A stretch of 64,000 nt of DNA, taken from NCBI RefSeq assembly GCF_009789555.1, contig NZ_CP046902.1, positions 3,736,001 through 3,800,000 on the forward strand. Direction: 5' to 3'. The DNA comes from Stutzerimonas stutzeri (GTDB taxonomy: Bacteria > Pseudomonadota > Gammaproteobacteria > Pseudomonadales > Pseudomonadaceae). The notes beneath the pieces were generated by a model. The model saw nothing but the letters and a program-made list of their open reading frames with translations, was not told the origin of the DNA and made no database searches. The translations under genes and the position numbers were made by a program. Positions within the stretch are counted from its first letter, which is position 1. The number at the start of each line of letters is the position of its first letter. Of this stretch, positions 45,340 through 55,046 are shown piece by piece.

Positions 45340-46539
45340 ATGACTGCAAAGCTTCCCGAACCCGATCTGAACTACCTGCAACGTGTATTGCTGGAGACGC
45401 TTGCAATCCCCAGCCCAACGGGATTCACCGACACCATCGTGCGTTACGTTGCCGAGCGGCTGAAGGAACTGGGCATTCCTTTCGAACTGACCCGGCGCGG
45501 CACGATCCGTGCGACGCTCAAAGGTCGACGCGATAGCCCGGACCGCGCGATTGCCGCCCACCTGGACACCATCGGCGCCAGCGTGCGTGAGATCCACGAC
45601 ACGGGCCGTCTGGGGTTGTCGCCGGTAGGCTGCTGGTCGAGCCGCTTTGCCGAAGGCAGCCGCGTCAGCGTATTCACCGACAGCGGAGTGATCCGCGGAA
45701 GCGTCCTGCCGTTGTTGGCCTCAGGGCACGCCTTCAATACCGCGGTCGACGAGATGCCCATCAGTTGGGACCACGTCGAGCTGCGCCTGGACGCGTTTAC
45801 AACCAGCCGTGCCGATACGGTTGCGCTGGGCGTGCATATCGGCGATTTCGTGGCGTTCGATCCGATGCCCGAGTTCACCGACAGCGGCTATATCAGCGCC
45901 CGCCATCTGGATGACAAGGCGGGCGTGGCCGCCCTGCTGGCCGCGCTGAAAGCAGTGGTCGAGAGCGATCAGCAGTTGCCGATCGACTGCCACCCGCTGT
46001 TCACCATCACCGAAGAAACCGGCTCCGGCGCGGCCGGCGCACTGCCATGGGACGTGAGCGAATTCGTGGGCATCGACATCGCGCCGACGGCCAAGGGCCA
46101 GGCGTCCAGCGAACATGCGGTCACGGTCGCCATGCAGGACTCCGGGGGCCCTTACGACTTCCACCTGTCCCGACACCTGATCAAGCTGGCCGAAGGGCAC
46201 GACATACCGGTACGCCGCGATCTGTTTCGGTACTACCACAGCGACGCGCAGTCAGCGATCGCGGCCGGACACGATATCCGCACCGCCCTGCTCGCCTTCG
46301 GCTGCGACGCCACTCACGGCTATGAACGGACCCATATCGACAGCCTCGCTGCGATGAGCCGCCTGATATGCAGCTACCTGCTGAGCCCGCCGGTCTTCGC
46401 CAGCGACGCACACGCCGGCCACGGATCGCTCGAAAGCTTCAGCCATCAACTTGAACACGACGCCCAGATGGAAAACGACACGCGCGTACCGCCGGTCGAT
46501 TCGATCTTCGACAAGCGAACCGGCGACTCGTCCGATTGA
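45340..46539 (+). CDS. NAGGN-cluster M42-family peptidase
   Basis: A 399-residue dinuclear-zinc aminopeptidase-like protein, conserved as the third gene of NAGGN loci. Metal ligands visible are AAHLDTIGA, ARHLDDKAGVA, TEETGSG and GIDIAP, with a late histidine in YYHSDAQS. In this context it probably turns over NAGGN or trims precursors; that is inference. The last 45 residues are polar and lie beyond the typical fold. Confidence 0.9.
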   Translation: MTAKLPEPDLNYLQRVLLETLAIPSPTGFTDTIVRYVAERLKELGIPFELTRRGTIRATLKGRRDSPDRAIAAHLDTIGASVREIHDTGRLGLSPVGCWSSRFAEGSRVSVFTDSGVIRGSVLPLLASGHAFNTAVDEMPISWDHVELRLDAFTTSRADTVALGVHIGDFVAFDPMPEFTDSGYISARHLDDKAGVAALLAALKAVVESDQQLPIDCHPLFTITEETGSGAAGALPWDVSEFVGIDIAPTAKGQASSEHAVTVAMQDSGGPYDFHLSRHLIKLAEGHDIPVRRDLFRYYHSDAQSAIAAGHDIRTALLAFGCDATHGYERTHIDSLAAMSRLICSYLLSPPVFASDAHAGHGSLESFSHQLEHDAQMENDTRVPPVDSIFDKRTGDSSD

Positions 46540-46638
46540 GCGTCGGGTTTCATGATGTGCCGCCAAGTTGAGGCAATTGTCGATTGCGAGGCGGCTTCGA
46601 TCCGGGCAAAGTCGCAAGTGTCTGAAATATATGGATGC

Positions 46639-46683
46639 ATCAGGCGAACCTGGCTTGCCATTGGCGTTACCGAATGGCCTGAT
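46639..46683 (+). other. Possible structured leader before the hybrid kinase
   Basis: ATCAGGC (46639-46645) pairs with GCCTGAT (46677-46683), and CCATT (46658-46662) with AATGG (46673-46677), giving a bulged stem 36 bases before the start codon. It may be chance. Confidence 0.25.
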
Positions 46684-46718
46684 CCGCCTGCGACTTTTGC
46701 ACGACTCCGGGTCCCACC

Positions 46719-49484
46719 ATGCTGCCGCGTCTTTGCCTGGCCATCTTCCTCTCCTGCCTGTCCGCTCAGCTCTGGGCGTTCACTCCTGTAACGGTGGATT
46801 CGGAGGACTTTCGCCAGTCACTCGGCAACTGGACCTATTTCCTGCGCGATCCCGCCGCCGAACTGAACGCAACCGAAGTGCTGGGCCTGCCGGAGAAGAC
46901 CTTCGAGCAGGTCGACGGCAAGCACGCCAACAAGGGTAAGAACAACGACGTCTGGTGGTTCCGTGTCGATCTGGACAGCCAGCTGAACACCCCCCTCGGG
47001 GGCTTTATCGAGATCAACTATCCGCTGCTCGATCATATCGAGCTGTATCTGCGTCACCCCGACGGCCGCATCAGCCGACAACAGTCCGGCGATCGCCATC
47101 CGTTCCGTGAACGTTCGGTCAAGGTGACCAACTTCTGGTTTCCGGTCGACCTGGAGCCCGGCACCTCGACGCTGCTACTGCGGCTGCAGAGCACCAGCAC
47201 CCTGTACGTACCGCTGTATTTCAGCAGCTACGGCGCAAGCGCGGCCACGGCCGAAAACTCGATGGGCCTTGCCGGCGCGTTCTACGGCGTGCTGTTCGCG
47301 ATGTTCTGCTACAACCTGTTCCTGTTCATGTCGCTTCGCGAGCCGGCGTATTTCTGGTACCTGGTCTACAACCTCAACGTCGGGCTGTTCGCACTCAGCT
47401 TCGATGGCCTGCTGGTCAAGTGGCTGAACGACGATGGCGGCCTGGTTGCCCTCGGCATCTATGCGCTGATGCTGAGCCACTGTCTGATCTCGATTCAATT
47501 CAGTCGCCATTTCCTGCATACCCGCGAGCACTTTCCGCGACTGGATTTCGCGCTGCGCGTGGCATTTCTGGTGTCGTTCGGCGCGCTGCTGTCCGGGCTG
47601 ATTCTCGACCTGCAGACCTGGAGCATCCTGGCCAGTGTCATGGTGATTGCCTCCTCGATAGGCCTGTTGCTGACCGGCGCGTTCGTCTGGCGGCGCGGCG
47701 TTCGCTACGGTTTCTACTACACCCTGGCCTGGGGTGTACTGCTGGTGACCTTTGCCATCGTCACCGCCGGTTCCCTGGGCTTCAACCTGTTCGGTCTGTA
47801 TGGCGCATCCATCGTCAAGGTCGGTATCGCCTTCGAGCTGATCACGCTGTCGATCGGGCTGGCCGACCGGATCAATCTGCTCAAGGAAGAAGGGTTCCAG
47901 TCACGCCAGGCCGCTGCGCGCGCGGAAAGCGAGAACCAGGCCAAGAGCCGGTTCCTGGCGAAGATGAGCCATGAGATCCGTACCCCCCTCAATGGTGTGC
48001 TCGGCATGCTGCAACTGCTGCGCGAAACCTCGCTGGACCGTAACCAGCGGTTCTATCTCGACACCATTTCCAGTTCCAGCGCCTCGCTGATGTCGGTGAT
48101 CAACGACATCCTCGACTATGCACGAATAGGCGCCGGCAAGCTGGTGCTGGAGGATATCGAGTACGACCTCGAGGCATTGGCATCCGAAACCATCAGCCTG
48201 TTCACGGCCCAGGCCCTGGAGAAGGAAGTCCGGCTGCACGTGAGCCTCTCGGCAGACGTACCGCGACGCGTGCGAGGCGATCCGACCCGACTCAAGCAGG
48301 TCTTGCTGAACCTGCTCAGCAACGCGTTGAAATTCACCGAAAGCGGCTATGTCGTCCTCGAGATCGGTAGCCAGGGCCGGGGCGACTCACGCAAGCTGGT
48401 CTTCTCGGTGACAGACAGCGGCATCGGTATGCGCGCCGAAGTGCTCGCGCAGCTTTTCGTTTCCTTCGCCCAGGGCGATTCGAGCACCACCCGGCGTTAT
48501 GGCGGCAGCGGGCTGGGACTGGTGATCAGCAAAGAGCTGGTGGAAATGATGGGCGGCCAGATCGACGTGCAAAGCGCACCGGGCAAAGGCAGCCGCTTCA
48601 GCTTCGCCATTGCGCTACATGAAGCCGGCGGCAACCATGATCCGCTCACCTCATTGCTGGAGGGCCGCACCGCGGTGATCGCGTCCCAGGATGTGCACGC
48701 GCTCGATGCCATGAGCAATCTTCTGATGCGCTGGGGCATGCGAGTGGTGCGCTGCGAGGAACCGCAGCGACTGCCGCGCTACCTGGACGACCACGCTACG
48801 ACACCTCTGCTTGTCGTCATGGCGCCCTGGCCGGGCAAGCCACAGGACTGGCTGGCAGCGCTGGCCAACCAGCTCGAGCCGAACCAGCGGGTGATGCTGC
48901 TATGCCCGCCGCAGAGCGATTGCCTGGTACTGGCGCCAACGCTGCGACTGGTCAACTTGCCGCTACCGCTCCTGCTCGGCCCGCTGCGCGATGCGCTCCA
49001 CCGGTTCTATCAACCGGTGGGCAGCCCGGCGACCGATGCAGGGATGTGTGACCACAAGGCGACGGCGCCGCGCTCGTGCATCCTCATCGCCGAAGACAAT
49101 CCGGTCAGCCAGATGGTGGTTTCGGGACTGCTGCGCAAACGTGGCTATGACGTGCTGGTCGCCGAGAATGGCCGGCGGGCCGTAACGGCCTATCGCGACA
49201 ATCCATCGGCCGCGCAGCTGATTCTGATGGATTGCGAAATGCCTGAACTCGACGGTTTCGAGGCAAGCCGGCAGATTCGCCGTATCGAAGCGGAACAGGG
49301 GCTCGCACCGGTGCCGATCATTGCCCTCACCGCCCATGTGCTTGACGACCACCGGCAACAGGGGCGTGACGCCGGGATGGATGACTTCATTGGCAAACCA
49401 TTGGACACCGAGCAGTTGTATGCTTGCCTGGACCGCTTTCTCAAGCCGCTCGACCTATCACAGCCTCGACGCTGGCCTGTCTGA
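46719..49484 (+). CDS. Hybrid sensor histidine kinase, 7TMR-DISM type, with degenerate receiver
   Basis: A 921-residue protein. Signal peptide (ending LWA), periplasmic DISMED2-type domain (about 22-175), seven membrane helices (about 185-390), coiled coil, HisKA with FLAKMSHEIRTPLNG (H418), HATPase with NLLSNALKF, TDSGIGM and GGSGLGL (to about 645). A pseudo-receiver follows (about 650-755) where LLVVMAPWPGKP replaces the phospho-acceptor motif, then a true receiver with LILMDCEMPELDGF (D838) to the end. No His-phosphotransfer domain. It probably senses an extracellular carbohydrate-like or envelope signal and passes phosphate via D838 to an outside HPt protein. Its conserved place after the NAGGN genes suggests a link to osmotic stress. 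Confidence 0.92.
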   Translation: MLPRLCLAIFLSCLSAQLWAFTPVTVDSEDFRQSLGNWTYFLRDPAAELNATEVLGLPEKTFEQVDGKHANKGKNNDVWWFRVDLDSQLNTPLGGFIEINYPLLDHIELYLRHPDGRISRQQSGDRHPFRERSVKVTNFWFPVDLEPGTSTLLLRLQSTSTLYVPLYFSSYGASAATAENSMGLAGAFYGVLFAMFCYNLFLFMSLREPAYFWYLVYNLNVGLFALSFDGLLVKWLNDDGGLVALGIYALMLSHCLISIQFSRHFLHTREHFPRLDFALRVAFLVSFGALLSGLILDLQTWSILASVMVIASSIGLLLTGAFVWRRGVRYGFYYTLAWGVLLVTFAIVTAGSLGFNLFGLYGASIVKVGIAFELITLSIGLADRINLLKEEGFQSRQAAARAESENQAKSRFLAKMSHEIRTPLNGVLGMLQLLRETSLDRNQRFYLDTISSSSASLMSVINDILDYARIGAGKLVLEDIEYDLEALASETISLFTAQALEKEVRLHVSLSADVPRRVRGDPTRLKQVLLNLLSNALKFTESGYVVLEIGSQGRGDSRKLVFSVTDSGIGMRAEVLAQLFVSFAQGDSSTTRRYGGSGLGLVISKELVEMMGGQIDVQSAPGKGSRFSFAIALHEAGGNHDPLTSLLEGRTAVIASQDVHALDAMSNLLMRWGMRVVRCEEPQRLPRYLDDHATTPLLVVMAPWPGKPQDWLAALANQLEPNQRVMLLCPPQSDCLVLAPTLRLVNLPLPLLLGPLRDALHRFYQPVGSPATDAGMCDHKATAPRSCILIAEDNPVSQMVVSGLLRKRGYDVLVAENGRRAVTAYRDNPSAAQLILMDCEMPELDGFEASRQIRRIEAEQGLAPVPIIALTAHVLDDHRQQGRDAGMDDFIGKPLDTEQLYACLDRFLKPLDLSQPRRWPV

Positions 49485-49536
49485 GCCAGCACTCGGGCAC
49501 TCAGGCCGCCGCCCCACCCTTCTTTGAATTGAATCC

Positions 49537-49770
49537 ATGCTCATTCCTCACGACCAACTCGAACCCGACACCCTGACCCGCCTGATCGAGGATTTCGTCA
49601 CCCGCCAGGGCACCGACAACGGTGACGAGACACCGCTGCACACCCGGGTCGAGCGGGTACGGCAGGCGTTGATCAAAGGAACGGCGGTGATCGTTTTCGA
49701 TGCGGATCACCAGCAGTGCCAGTTGGCGCTCAAGCGCGACGTGCCCAGGCAATGGCTGGAAGACGATTGA
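49537..49770 (+). CDS. YheU family protein
   Basis: A 77-residue protein starting MLIPHDQLEPDTLTRLIEDFVTR, the exact type of E. coli YheU, and ending RDVPRQWLEDD. Function unknown. It follows the kinase by 52 bases and converges with the next gene, the two stop codons being three bases apart. Confidence 0.88.
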   Translation: MLIPHDQLEPDTLTRLIEDFVTRQGTDNGDETPLHTRVERVRQALIKGTAVIVFDADHQQCQLALKRDVPRQWLEDD

Positions 49771-49773
49771 GCC

Positions 49774-50196
49774 TCAGCCGAGCACGCCGCCATCACGCTC
49801 CCACGCGCAGCGCATGCGCAGATCGCTTTGGTGAGGACTGTGCGAGCCGCTTTCGGTTTCCCAACGAAACGTGTGCGTGCCGTTGAGCTCGGTTTCCAGG
49901 TGCACCACCGCACTGGTCCAATAGAGTTCGTTGAGCAATGCCTCGAAGTTGCGCACCCACAGGGCCCATTCGTATTCGACCGCTCGATAACTGGCGCCGA
50001 AGTGAATCACCTGGGTCTGATACACGCCCTCCTGCGTGCAGCAGGCGAACATCTCCCGCCCAATGAATGGCCAGCCCTCACCCTGCGGCAGACGGTCCAG
50101 CGCACGCCGGTTTGCCGCTCGGCGCTGACGGCACTGCTCGGCATCCGCCGAGGGCCAGTCGCGAATGCTGCCATAGACGATGGATTCGGGCTCCAC
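49774..50196 (-). CDS. Conserved hypothetical protein (GTG start)
   Basis: A 140-residue soluble protein, aromatic and acidic, with YGSIRDWPS near the start and FGASYRAVEYEWALWVRNFEALLNELYW in the middle. I do not recognise a domain. The first codon is GTG with CTGGAG eight bases ahead. It lies 130 bases downstream of the MFS gene on the same strand; that proximity gives no functional clue. Equivalent small genes exist at this place in other Pseudomonas. Confidence 0.75.
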   Translation of the reverse strand: MEPESIVYGSIRDWPSADAEQCRQRRAANRRALDRLPQGEGWPFIGREMFACCTQEGVYQTQVIHFGASYRAVEYEWALWVRNFEALLNELYWTSAVVHLETELNGTHTFRWETESGSHSPHQSDLRMRCAWERDGGVLG

Positions 50197-50326
50197 AGAG
50201 TCACTCCAGACGAAAGTCCGACATGTTCAACCAAATCCGCGCGACGTTCCAGCATGCCAGGCGGGTACGGTGCCTTCGTATTTCGCAGGGGTGACGCAGG
50301 CCACACCTCGCTGGGCCATCGGCGTA

Positions 50327-51502
50327 TCAGCTCGTCTCGATAGCCGCCGCCAGGTCAGACCGTGGCGCGAGGCGCAAGGCGAGCACGACCATCAACGCCG
50401 CCATGCCCGCCAGTACGAGGAACGGCCCGCGATAGTCACCGGCGATGTCGCGTCCCAGCCCGGTCAGGACCGGCGTGAAACACGCCAGGCAATAGCCGGT
50501 GCAGAGCATCATCGCGGTCAGGCGGCTCACCGCCAGCGGGGTGCTTGCCTCGTACATCGGCAGCACCAGCGACATCGAAAACGTGCCGTTCAGGGCCACA
50601 CCCAACAGCATGCAGACCACCAGCGGCTGGACCTGTGGCACCCAGGCGATGACCAGCAGACACACCGCAGCCAGCACACCGCAGCCGGCCATGAGCAGGT
50701 GCCGCTTGCCAAAACGTTGCGCCAGCCAAGGCATGGCGAAAGCGCTCGGCAGGCCGATCAGCATGAAACCGCTGAAAAACGCATTGCTCTGCAACAGGCT
50801 GAAGCCGGCTTCGTGGTAGCGCGCCACCAGCCAGGTCGCCAGGGCGTAGAACAATCCGGCCTGCAAGGCGAAATAGAGACTGAGCAGCCAGGCGCGCGGC
50901 TCGCCCCACGGCAACCCGGCGCGTTGCTCCACAGCCGCCTCCGGCTGGTTGGGCAAACGCAACCAGATAATCAGCGCCAATATCGCTGGGATCGCCCACA
51001 GCGCCAGCCCCCACGTCCAGCGGTGACCCAGCCATTGCGCCGCGGGTGCGGTCAGAACCACGCCGATGGTGCCGCCGATAGCCATACTCAGCGAGTAGAA
51101 GGCAGCGGTTTTACCCATGTGGTCGAGAAAGTAGCGCTTGATGAAGCCGGACAGCAGCGGGCCGGCCACAGCGATGCCGGCTCCGACCATCGCCGCCGTG
51201 CCGATCAGTACCGCCGCGTTTTCCCCGAACAGACGCAACAGCAATGCCACGCCGATGAGCCCCAGGCACAGACTGATGGTCCGTTCCAGCCCGAAACGCA
51301 CGGCCAGGCGCGGCGCAAGCGGCGCCAGCAAGCCCATCAGCAGCACCGGCAATGCCGTGGTCAGGCTGATCAGGCCGCGGCTGAGGCTCAGCTCTTCGGC
51401 GATGCGTTCGATCAGCGGCGCGAAGGAGGTAATGGCAGGGCGTAGATTGATGGCGCCAAGCACCAGGGCCAGCATGAGCAGCCAGCGAGATGGGTTTTTC
51501 AC
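50327..51502 (-). CDS. MFS transporter, CynX/NimT family
   Basis: A 391-residue, 12-helix transporter. The start MKNPSRWLLMLALVLGAINLRPAITSFAPL is characteristic of the cyanate/nitroimidazole (CynX/NimT/YeaN) group. No cynS or other cyanate gene is near, so the substrate is open. It lies 83 bases downstream of the SDR gene on the same strand. Confidence 0.9.
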   Translation of the reverse strand: MKNPSRWLLMLALVLGAINLRPAITSFAPLIERIAEELSLSRGLISLTTALPVLLMGLLAPLAPRLAVRFGLERTISLCLGLIGVALLLRLFGENAAVLIGTAAMVGAGIAVAGPLLSGFIKRYFLDHMGKTAAFYSLSMAIGGTIGVVLTAPAAQWLGHRWTWGLALWAIPAILALIIWLRLPNQPEAAVEQRAGLPWGEPRAWLLSLYFALQAGLFYALATWLVARYHEAGFSLLQSNAFFSGFMLIGLPSAFAMPWLAQRFGKRHLLMAGCGVLAAVCLLVIAWVPQVQPLVVCMLLGVALNGTFSMSLVLPMYEASTPLAVSRLTAMMLCTGYCLACFTPVLTGLGRDIAGDYRGPFLVLAGMAALMVVLALRLAPRSDLAAAIETS

Positions 51503-51585
51503 AGTGAATCCAGAGGTCGGTCAGGCATCGGACAGGCAACCCTACTCCCGACCTCCGACCTCGGCAAGCAAAACGGACCGAACAG

Positions 51586-52392
51586 TCAGGTTCTGCTTTT
51601 GTTGCGTTTCTTCTCTGCCAGCGCAGCCATCTCGTCGTAGATGGCCTGCGGATTCTGCTGTTTGATTTTCCAGGCCATGCGGCCTTCATCGTGGGGCAGA
51701 ATCATGAACACGCCTTCGGCTACCTGTCGGTATATGTAGTCGGCGATATCGGCTGCCGTGATCGGCGAGGCTTCGAGCAGCTTGCTGATCTGCGCCTTCA
51801 TGTTCGGCGTCGGCCCACGGTAAGAGTCCATCAGGTTGGTCTGGAAGAACGACGGACATACGACGTGAACGCCCACTTCCTGCTGCTTCAATTCGACCAG
51901 CAGACTCTCCGACAGCGCAACCACGCCAGCCTTGGCCACGTTGTAGTTGCTCATGCCCGGCGCCTGCATCAGTGCAGCCATCGAGGCGATGTTGATGAAC
52001 TTGCCGCGACTGCTCTGCACCAGCGGCAGGAACGCCTTGCAGCCCTTGACCACACCCATCAGATTGATCGCGATCTGCCAGTCCCAATCTTCGAGCGACA
52101 GTTCGTCGAAGAAACCGCCAGAGGCGACACCGGCATTGTTGACCACCACGTCGATACCGCCGAGCTTGGTCTCGCAGGCCTGCGCCAGCGCCGTCAACTG
52201 GCTGTAGTCGCGCACGTCGCAGCGCTGAGTGAACCCGTCGCCGCCGGCTTCGCGGACCATTCCGAGGGTCTCGGCCAGTCCGGCTTCGTTGACGTCCGAG
52301 AGCGCCAGTTGCCAGCCCTCACGTGCCCAGCGTAGCGCGATCTCGCGACCCAGACCGGAACCCGCGCCAGTGACCATCATGCGATTTTGCAT
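51586..52392 (-). CDS. Short-chain dehydrogenase/reductase
   Basis: A 268-residue classical SDR. TGAGSGLG cofactor loop (about 8-15), NNAG, catalytic serine in NIASMAA and the YNVAK active-site pair are present. The C-terminal extension (WKIKQQNPQAIYDEM...) is typical of a Pseudomonas subgroup with no assigned substrate. Followed by the MFS transporter. Confidence 0.9.
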   Translation of the reverse strand: MQNRMMVTGAGSGLGREIALRWAREGWQLALSDVNEAGLAETLGMVREAGGDGFTQRCDVRDYSQLTALAQACETKLGGIDVVVNNAGVASGGFFDELSLEDWDWQIAINLMGVVKGCKAFLPLVQSSRGKFINIASMAALMQAPGMSNYNVAKAGVVALSESLLVELKQQEVGVHVVCPSFFQTNLMDSYRGPTPNMKAQISKLLEASPITAADIADYIYRQVAEGVFMILPHDEGRMAWKIKQQNPQAIYDEMAALAEKKRNKSRT

Positions 52393-52548
52393 CGTTTTGC
52401 TGCCTTTGTTGTGCGTTGAGTTGCAACGAGTCTAGCGAATGCAGACGCCCCCTCCGGCCTCGATCGAAATGCTGAATGACGGCCATGTTCCGAGCCCGAT
52501 TGATACCATCGACACAACTGCAGATGCCGTTTGCCCAGGTCGCAAATG

Positions 52549-52576
52549 ACAAGGGCAGCCCGAGGGCTGCCCTTGT
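52549..52576 (-). terminator. Terminator hairpin after actP
   Basis: ACAAGGGCAGCCC (52549-52561) and GGGCTGCCCTTGT (52564-52576) form a near-continuous 12-13 bp stem with a very tight loop, 18 bases past the actP stop. The U-tract is poor (TTGTCATTTG). Confidence 0.75.
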
Positions 52577-52594
52577 TCAACGCACATCCGGCAA

Positions 52595-54250
52595 TCAGTG
52601 GGCGACGGCGCCACTGGAGCCCAGACCGGTCTGCGAACGGACGAACTGCGAGAAGAAGCGCTCGCGCTCGAGACCCGCCGACTTGGACTTGTCGGTGACC
52701 GAGAAGAACCAGATCCCAACGAACGCGACGATCATCGAGAACAGCGCCGGGTATTTGTAGGGGAAGATGGCCTCGGCGTAGCCGAACACATCGACCCATA
52801 CGGTGGGGCTGATGATGGTGAGGATCAACGCAGTCGCCAGGCCCAGCGAACCGCCGACCAGCGCGCCGCGCGTACTCAGGCCCTTCCAGTACATGGAGAG
52901 GAACAGCACCGGGAAATTGCAGCTGGCCGCGATGGAGAATGCCAGGCCCACCATGAACGCGATGTTCTGCTTCTCGAAGATGATGCCCAGCAGGATCGCC
53001 ACGACGCCGAGGGTCAGGGTCGTGATCTTGGTGACGCGCATCTCATCTTCTTCCCTGGCCTTGCCCTTCTTGATCACGCAGGCATACAGGTCATGGGAAA
53101 CGGCAGACGCGCCGGCCAGGGTCAGCCCGGCTACGACCGCGAGGATCGTTGCGAACGCTACCGCGGAAATGAAGCCCAGGAACAGGTTGCCTCCCACGGC
53201 GTTGGCCAGGTGGATGGCGACCATGTTGGTGCCTCCGATAATGGCGCCCGTTGCGTCCTTGAATTCCGGGTTGGTGCTGACCAGCAGGATCGCGCCGAAG
53301 CCGATGGTAAAGGTCAGGATGTAGAAGTAGCCGATGAAGCCCGTGGCGTAGAACACGCTCTTGCGCGCTTCCTTGGCGTCGGCGACGGTGAAGAAACGCA
53401 TCAGGATGTGCGGCAGACCGGCGGTACCGAACATCAACGCCAGCCCCAGCGAAATCGCGGAGATCGGGTCCGATACCAGGCCACCGGGGCTCATGATCGC
53501 AGCGCCCTTCTCATGGATGCTGACCGCTTCGGCGAACAGGCTGCCGAAATCGAAGTTGACCGCCTTCATCACCATGACGGCCATGAAGGTGGCGCCCGAC
53601 AGCAGCAGGACCGCTTTGATGATCTGCACCCAGGTGGTCGCCAACATGCCACCGAACAACACGTACATGACCATCAGCACGCCGACCAGGACCACCGCGA
53701 CGTAATAGTCGAGACCGAACAACAACTGGATCAGCTTGCCGGCGCCGACCATCTGCGCGATCAGGTAGAACGCCACCACGATCAGCGAACCGAAGGCCGA
53801 GAGGATGCGGATCTGCGTCTGGCCGAGGCGATAGGACGCCACGTCGGAAAAGGTGAACTTGCCCAGATTGCGCAGGCGCTCGGCCATCAGGAACAGGATG
53901 ATCGGCCAGCCGACCAGGAAGCCGATGGAGTAGATCAGGCCATCGTAGCCGCTGGTGTACACCAATGCGGATATGCCCAGGAACGACGCCGCGGACATGA
54001 AATCGCCGGCGATCGCCAGCCCGTTCTGAAAGCCGGTGATGCTTCCGCCGGCCGTATAGTAGTCGGACGTGGACGTGTTGCGTTTGGCGGCCCACTTGGT
54101 GATGCCCATGGTGAACACGATGAACACAACGAACATCGCGATCGCCGTATAGTTGACCGACTGCTTCTGCACTTCGCCAGTAATGGCATCGGCCATCAGC
54201 AAAGGCGAGGCAGCCAGCAGAACCGCTGCCATCAATAAACGCACGAACAT
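52595..54250 (-). CDS. actP: Cation/acetate symporter ActP
   Basis: A 551-residue sodium:solute symporter of the SSS family with about 13 membrane helices and a cleavable-looking N-terminal segment. Core motifs DYYTAGGSITGFQNGLAIAGDFMSAASFLG and the LIGAASCNFPVLFLSMYWK-like region match acetate permeases. It takes up acetate, glycolate and pyruvate-like acids. Its start overlaps the stop of the DUF485 gene (TAATG), the constant yjcH-actP order. Confidence 0.95.
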   Translation of the reverse strand: MFVRLLMAAVLLAASPLLMADAITGEVQKQSVNYTAIAMFVVFIVFTMGITKWAAKRNTSTSDYYTAGGSITGFQNGLAIAGDFMSAASFLGISALVYTSGYDGLIYSIGFLVGWPIILFLMAERLRNLGKFTFSDVASYRLGQTQIRILSAFGSLIVVAFYLIAQMVGAGKLIQLLFGLDYYVAVVLVGVLMVMYVLFGGMLATTWVQIIKAVLLLSGATFMAVMVMKAVNFDFGSLFAEAVSIHEKGAAIMSPGGLVSDPISAISLGLALMFGTAGLPHILMRFFTVADAKEARKSVFYATGFIGYFYILTFTIGFGAILLVSTNPEFKDATGAIIGGTNMVAIHLANAVGGNLFLGFISAVAFATILAVVAGLTLAGASAVSHDLYACVIKKGKAREEDEMRVTKITTLTLGVVAILLGIIFEKQNIAFMVGLAFSIAASCNFPVLFLSMYWKGLSTRGALVGGSLGLATALILTIISPTVWVDVFGYAEAIFPYKYPALFSMIVAFVGIWFFSVTDKSKSAGLERERFFSQFVRSQTGLGSSGAVAH

Positions 54251-54564
54251 TATTGTTGAGCCTCGTTGAGGATTTCCTGGTTGAGTCGATCGAACTCGCC
54301 ATTGGCACGCTGGACGTAGACGCCCGTGAGGATGAATGCCATGAAGATGACGCCGACGCCCACTGGGATGCCCCAGGTGGTCACCGTATTGGCGGCGAGT
54401 GGAATGCCGAGCACGGCTGGCTCGAACGCAATCAACAGGATAAAGGCCAGATAAGCACCGAGCATGACGGCCGACAGCAGCCAGGCGAAGCGGCCGCGCT
54501 TGGCAACCAGTTCCTGGAAACGCGGATTGGCATGGATGCGCCGGTAGATTTCTTCGTTCTGCAT
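54250..54564 (-). CDS. yjcH: DUF485 membrane protein (YjcH)
   Basis: A 104-residue protein with two membrane helices (about 30-50 and 62-84) and the DUF485 signature RFAWLLSAVMLGAYLAFILLIAF. It is the usual accessory partner of ActP; its role may be in assembly or modulation. It is first in a two-gene operon overlapping actP by one base. The promoter must lie in the 257-base divergent gap; no convincing element could be chosen. Confidence 0.92.
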   Translation of the reverse strand: MQNEEIYRRIHANPRFQELVAKRGRFAWLLSAVMLGAYLAFILLIAFEPAVLGIPLAANTVTTWGIPVGVGVIFMAFILTGVYVQRANGEFDRLNQEILNEAQQ

Positions 54565-54821
54565 TGTTATGGCTCCGATCTCAGCCCACTGATGAGGGCA
54601 AGCGGGCTACTTTAGAGCCAGGCGGTGCGAACGCCACTCGACCATGGTCTGGTTTTTATTTTCGCCAAAGCGCCGGAATAGAGCCCTCGCGACCCTTTCC
54701 GGGCCCGATATAGTCCCCGTCTATGCCGCCTATCGAGCAGCATGATTTTCAATGAGGCCAGCACGGAGCGAGACTGGATCTCAATAGAGAACAGTTCTCG
54801 AACGCATTCCGGAGACACGCC

Positions 54822-55046
54822 ATGACCAAGACCGTTACGTTCACACTGATGCACTTCTGCATCGCCTTTTCGGTGACCTATGCCTTGACCGGAAGCCTTG
54901 CCGCTGGCGGGCTCGTGGCCGCCATCGAACCGCTGTGCAATTCGGTGGGCTTTTATTTTCACGAGAAAATCTGGCAGCGATTGGAAAAGCCCCGGCCAAC
55001 GCGCCGTGAAATACCGGCTCACGCCTGGCTGCATCACCAGGCTTGA
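54822..55046 (+). CDS. DUF2061 small membrane protein
   Basis: A 74-residue protein with two short hydrophobic helices (FTLMHFCIAFSVTYALTGSLAAGGLVAAIEP interrupted by a turn) and FYFHEKIWQ, typical of DUF2061. No function known. GGAGACACGCC precedes the ATG. A homologous small gene sits between actP and the hydrolase in P. aeruginosa. Confidence 0.83.
   Translation: MTKTVTFTLMHFCIAFSVTYALTGSLAAGGLVAAIEPLCNSVGFYFHEKIWQRLEKPRPTRREIPAHAWLHHQA

Noticed and set aside
52598..54238. 546-codon open frame antisense to actP
   Set aside because: Composition (runs of D, H, Q, R) is that of a shadow frame of a membrane protein gene; no start signals.
54565..54821. Possible sigma-54 promoter (GG-N10-GC) upstream of yjcH-actP
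   Set aside because: Only TGGC and GC match; the TT of the -12 box is absent. One such weak match is expected by chance in this GC-rich DNA.
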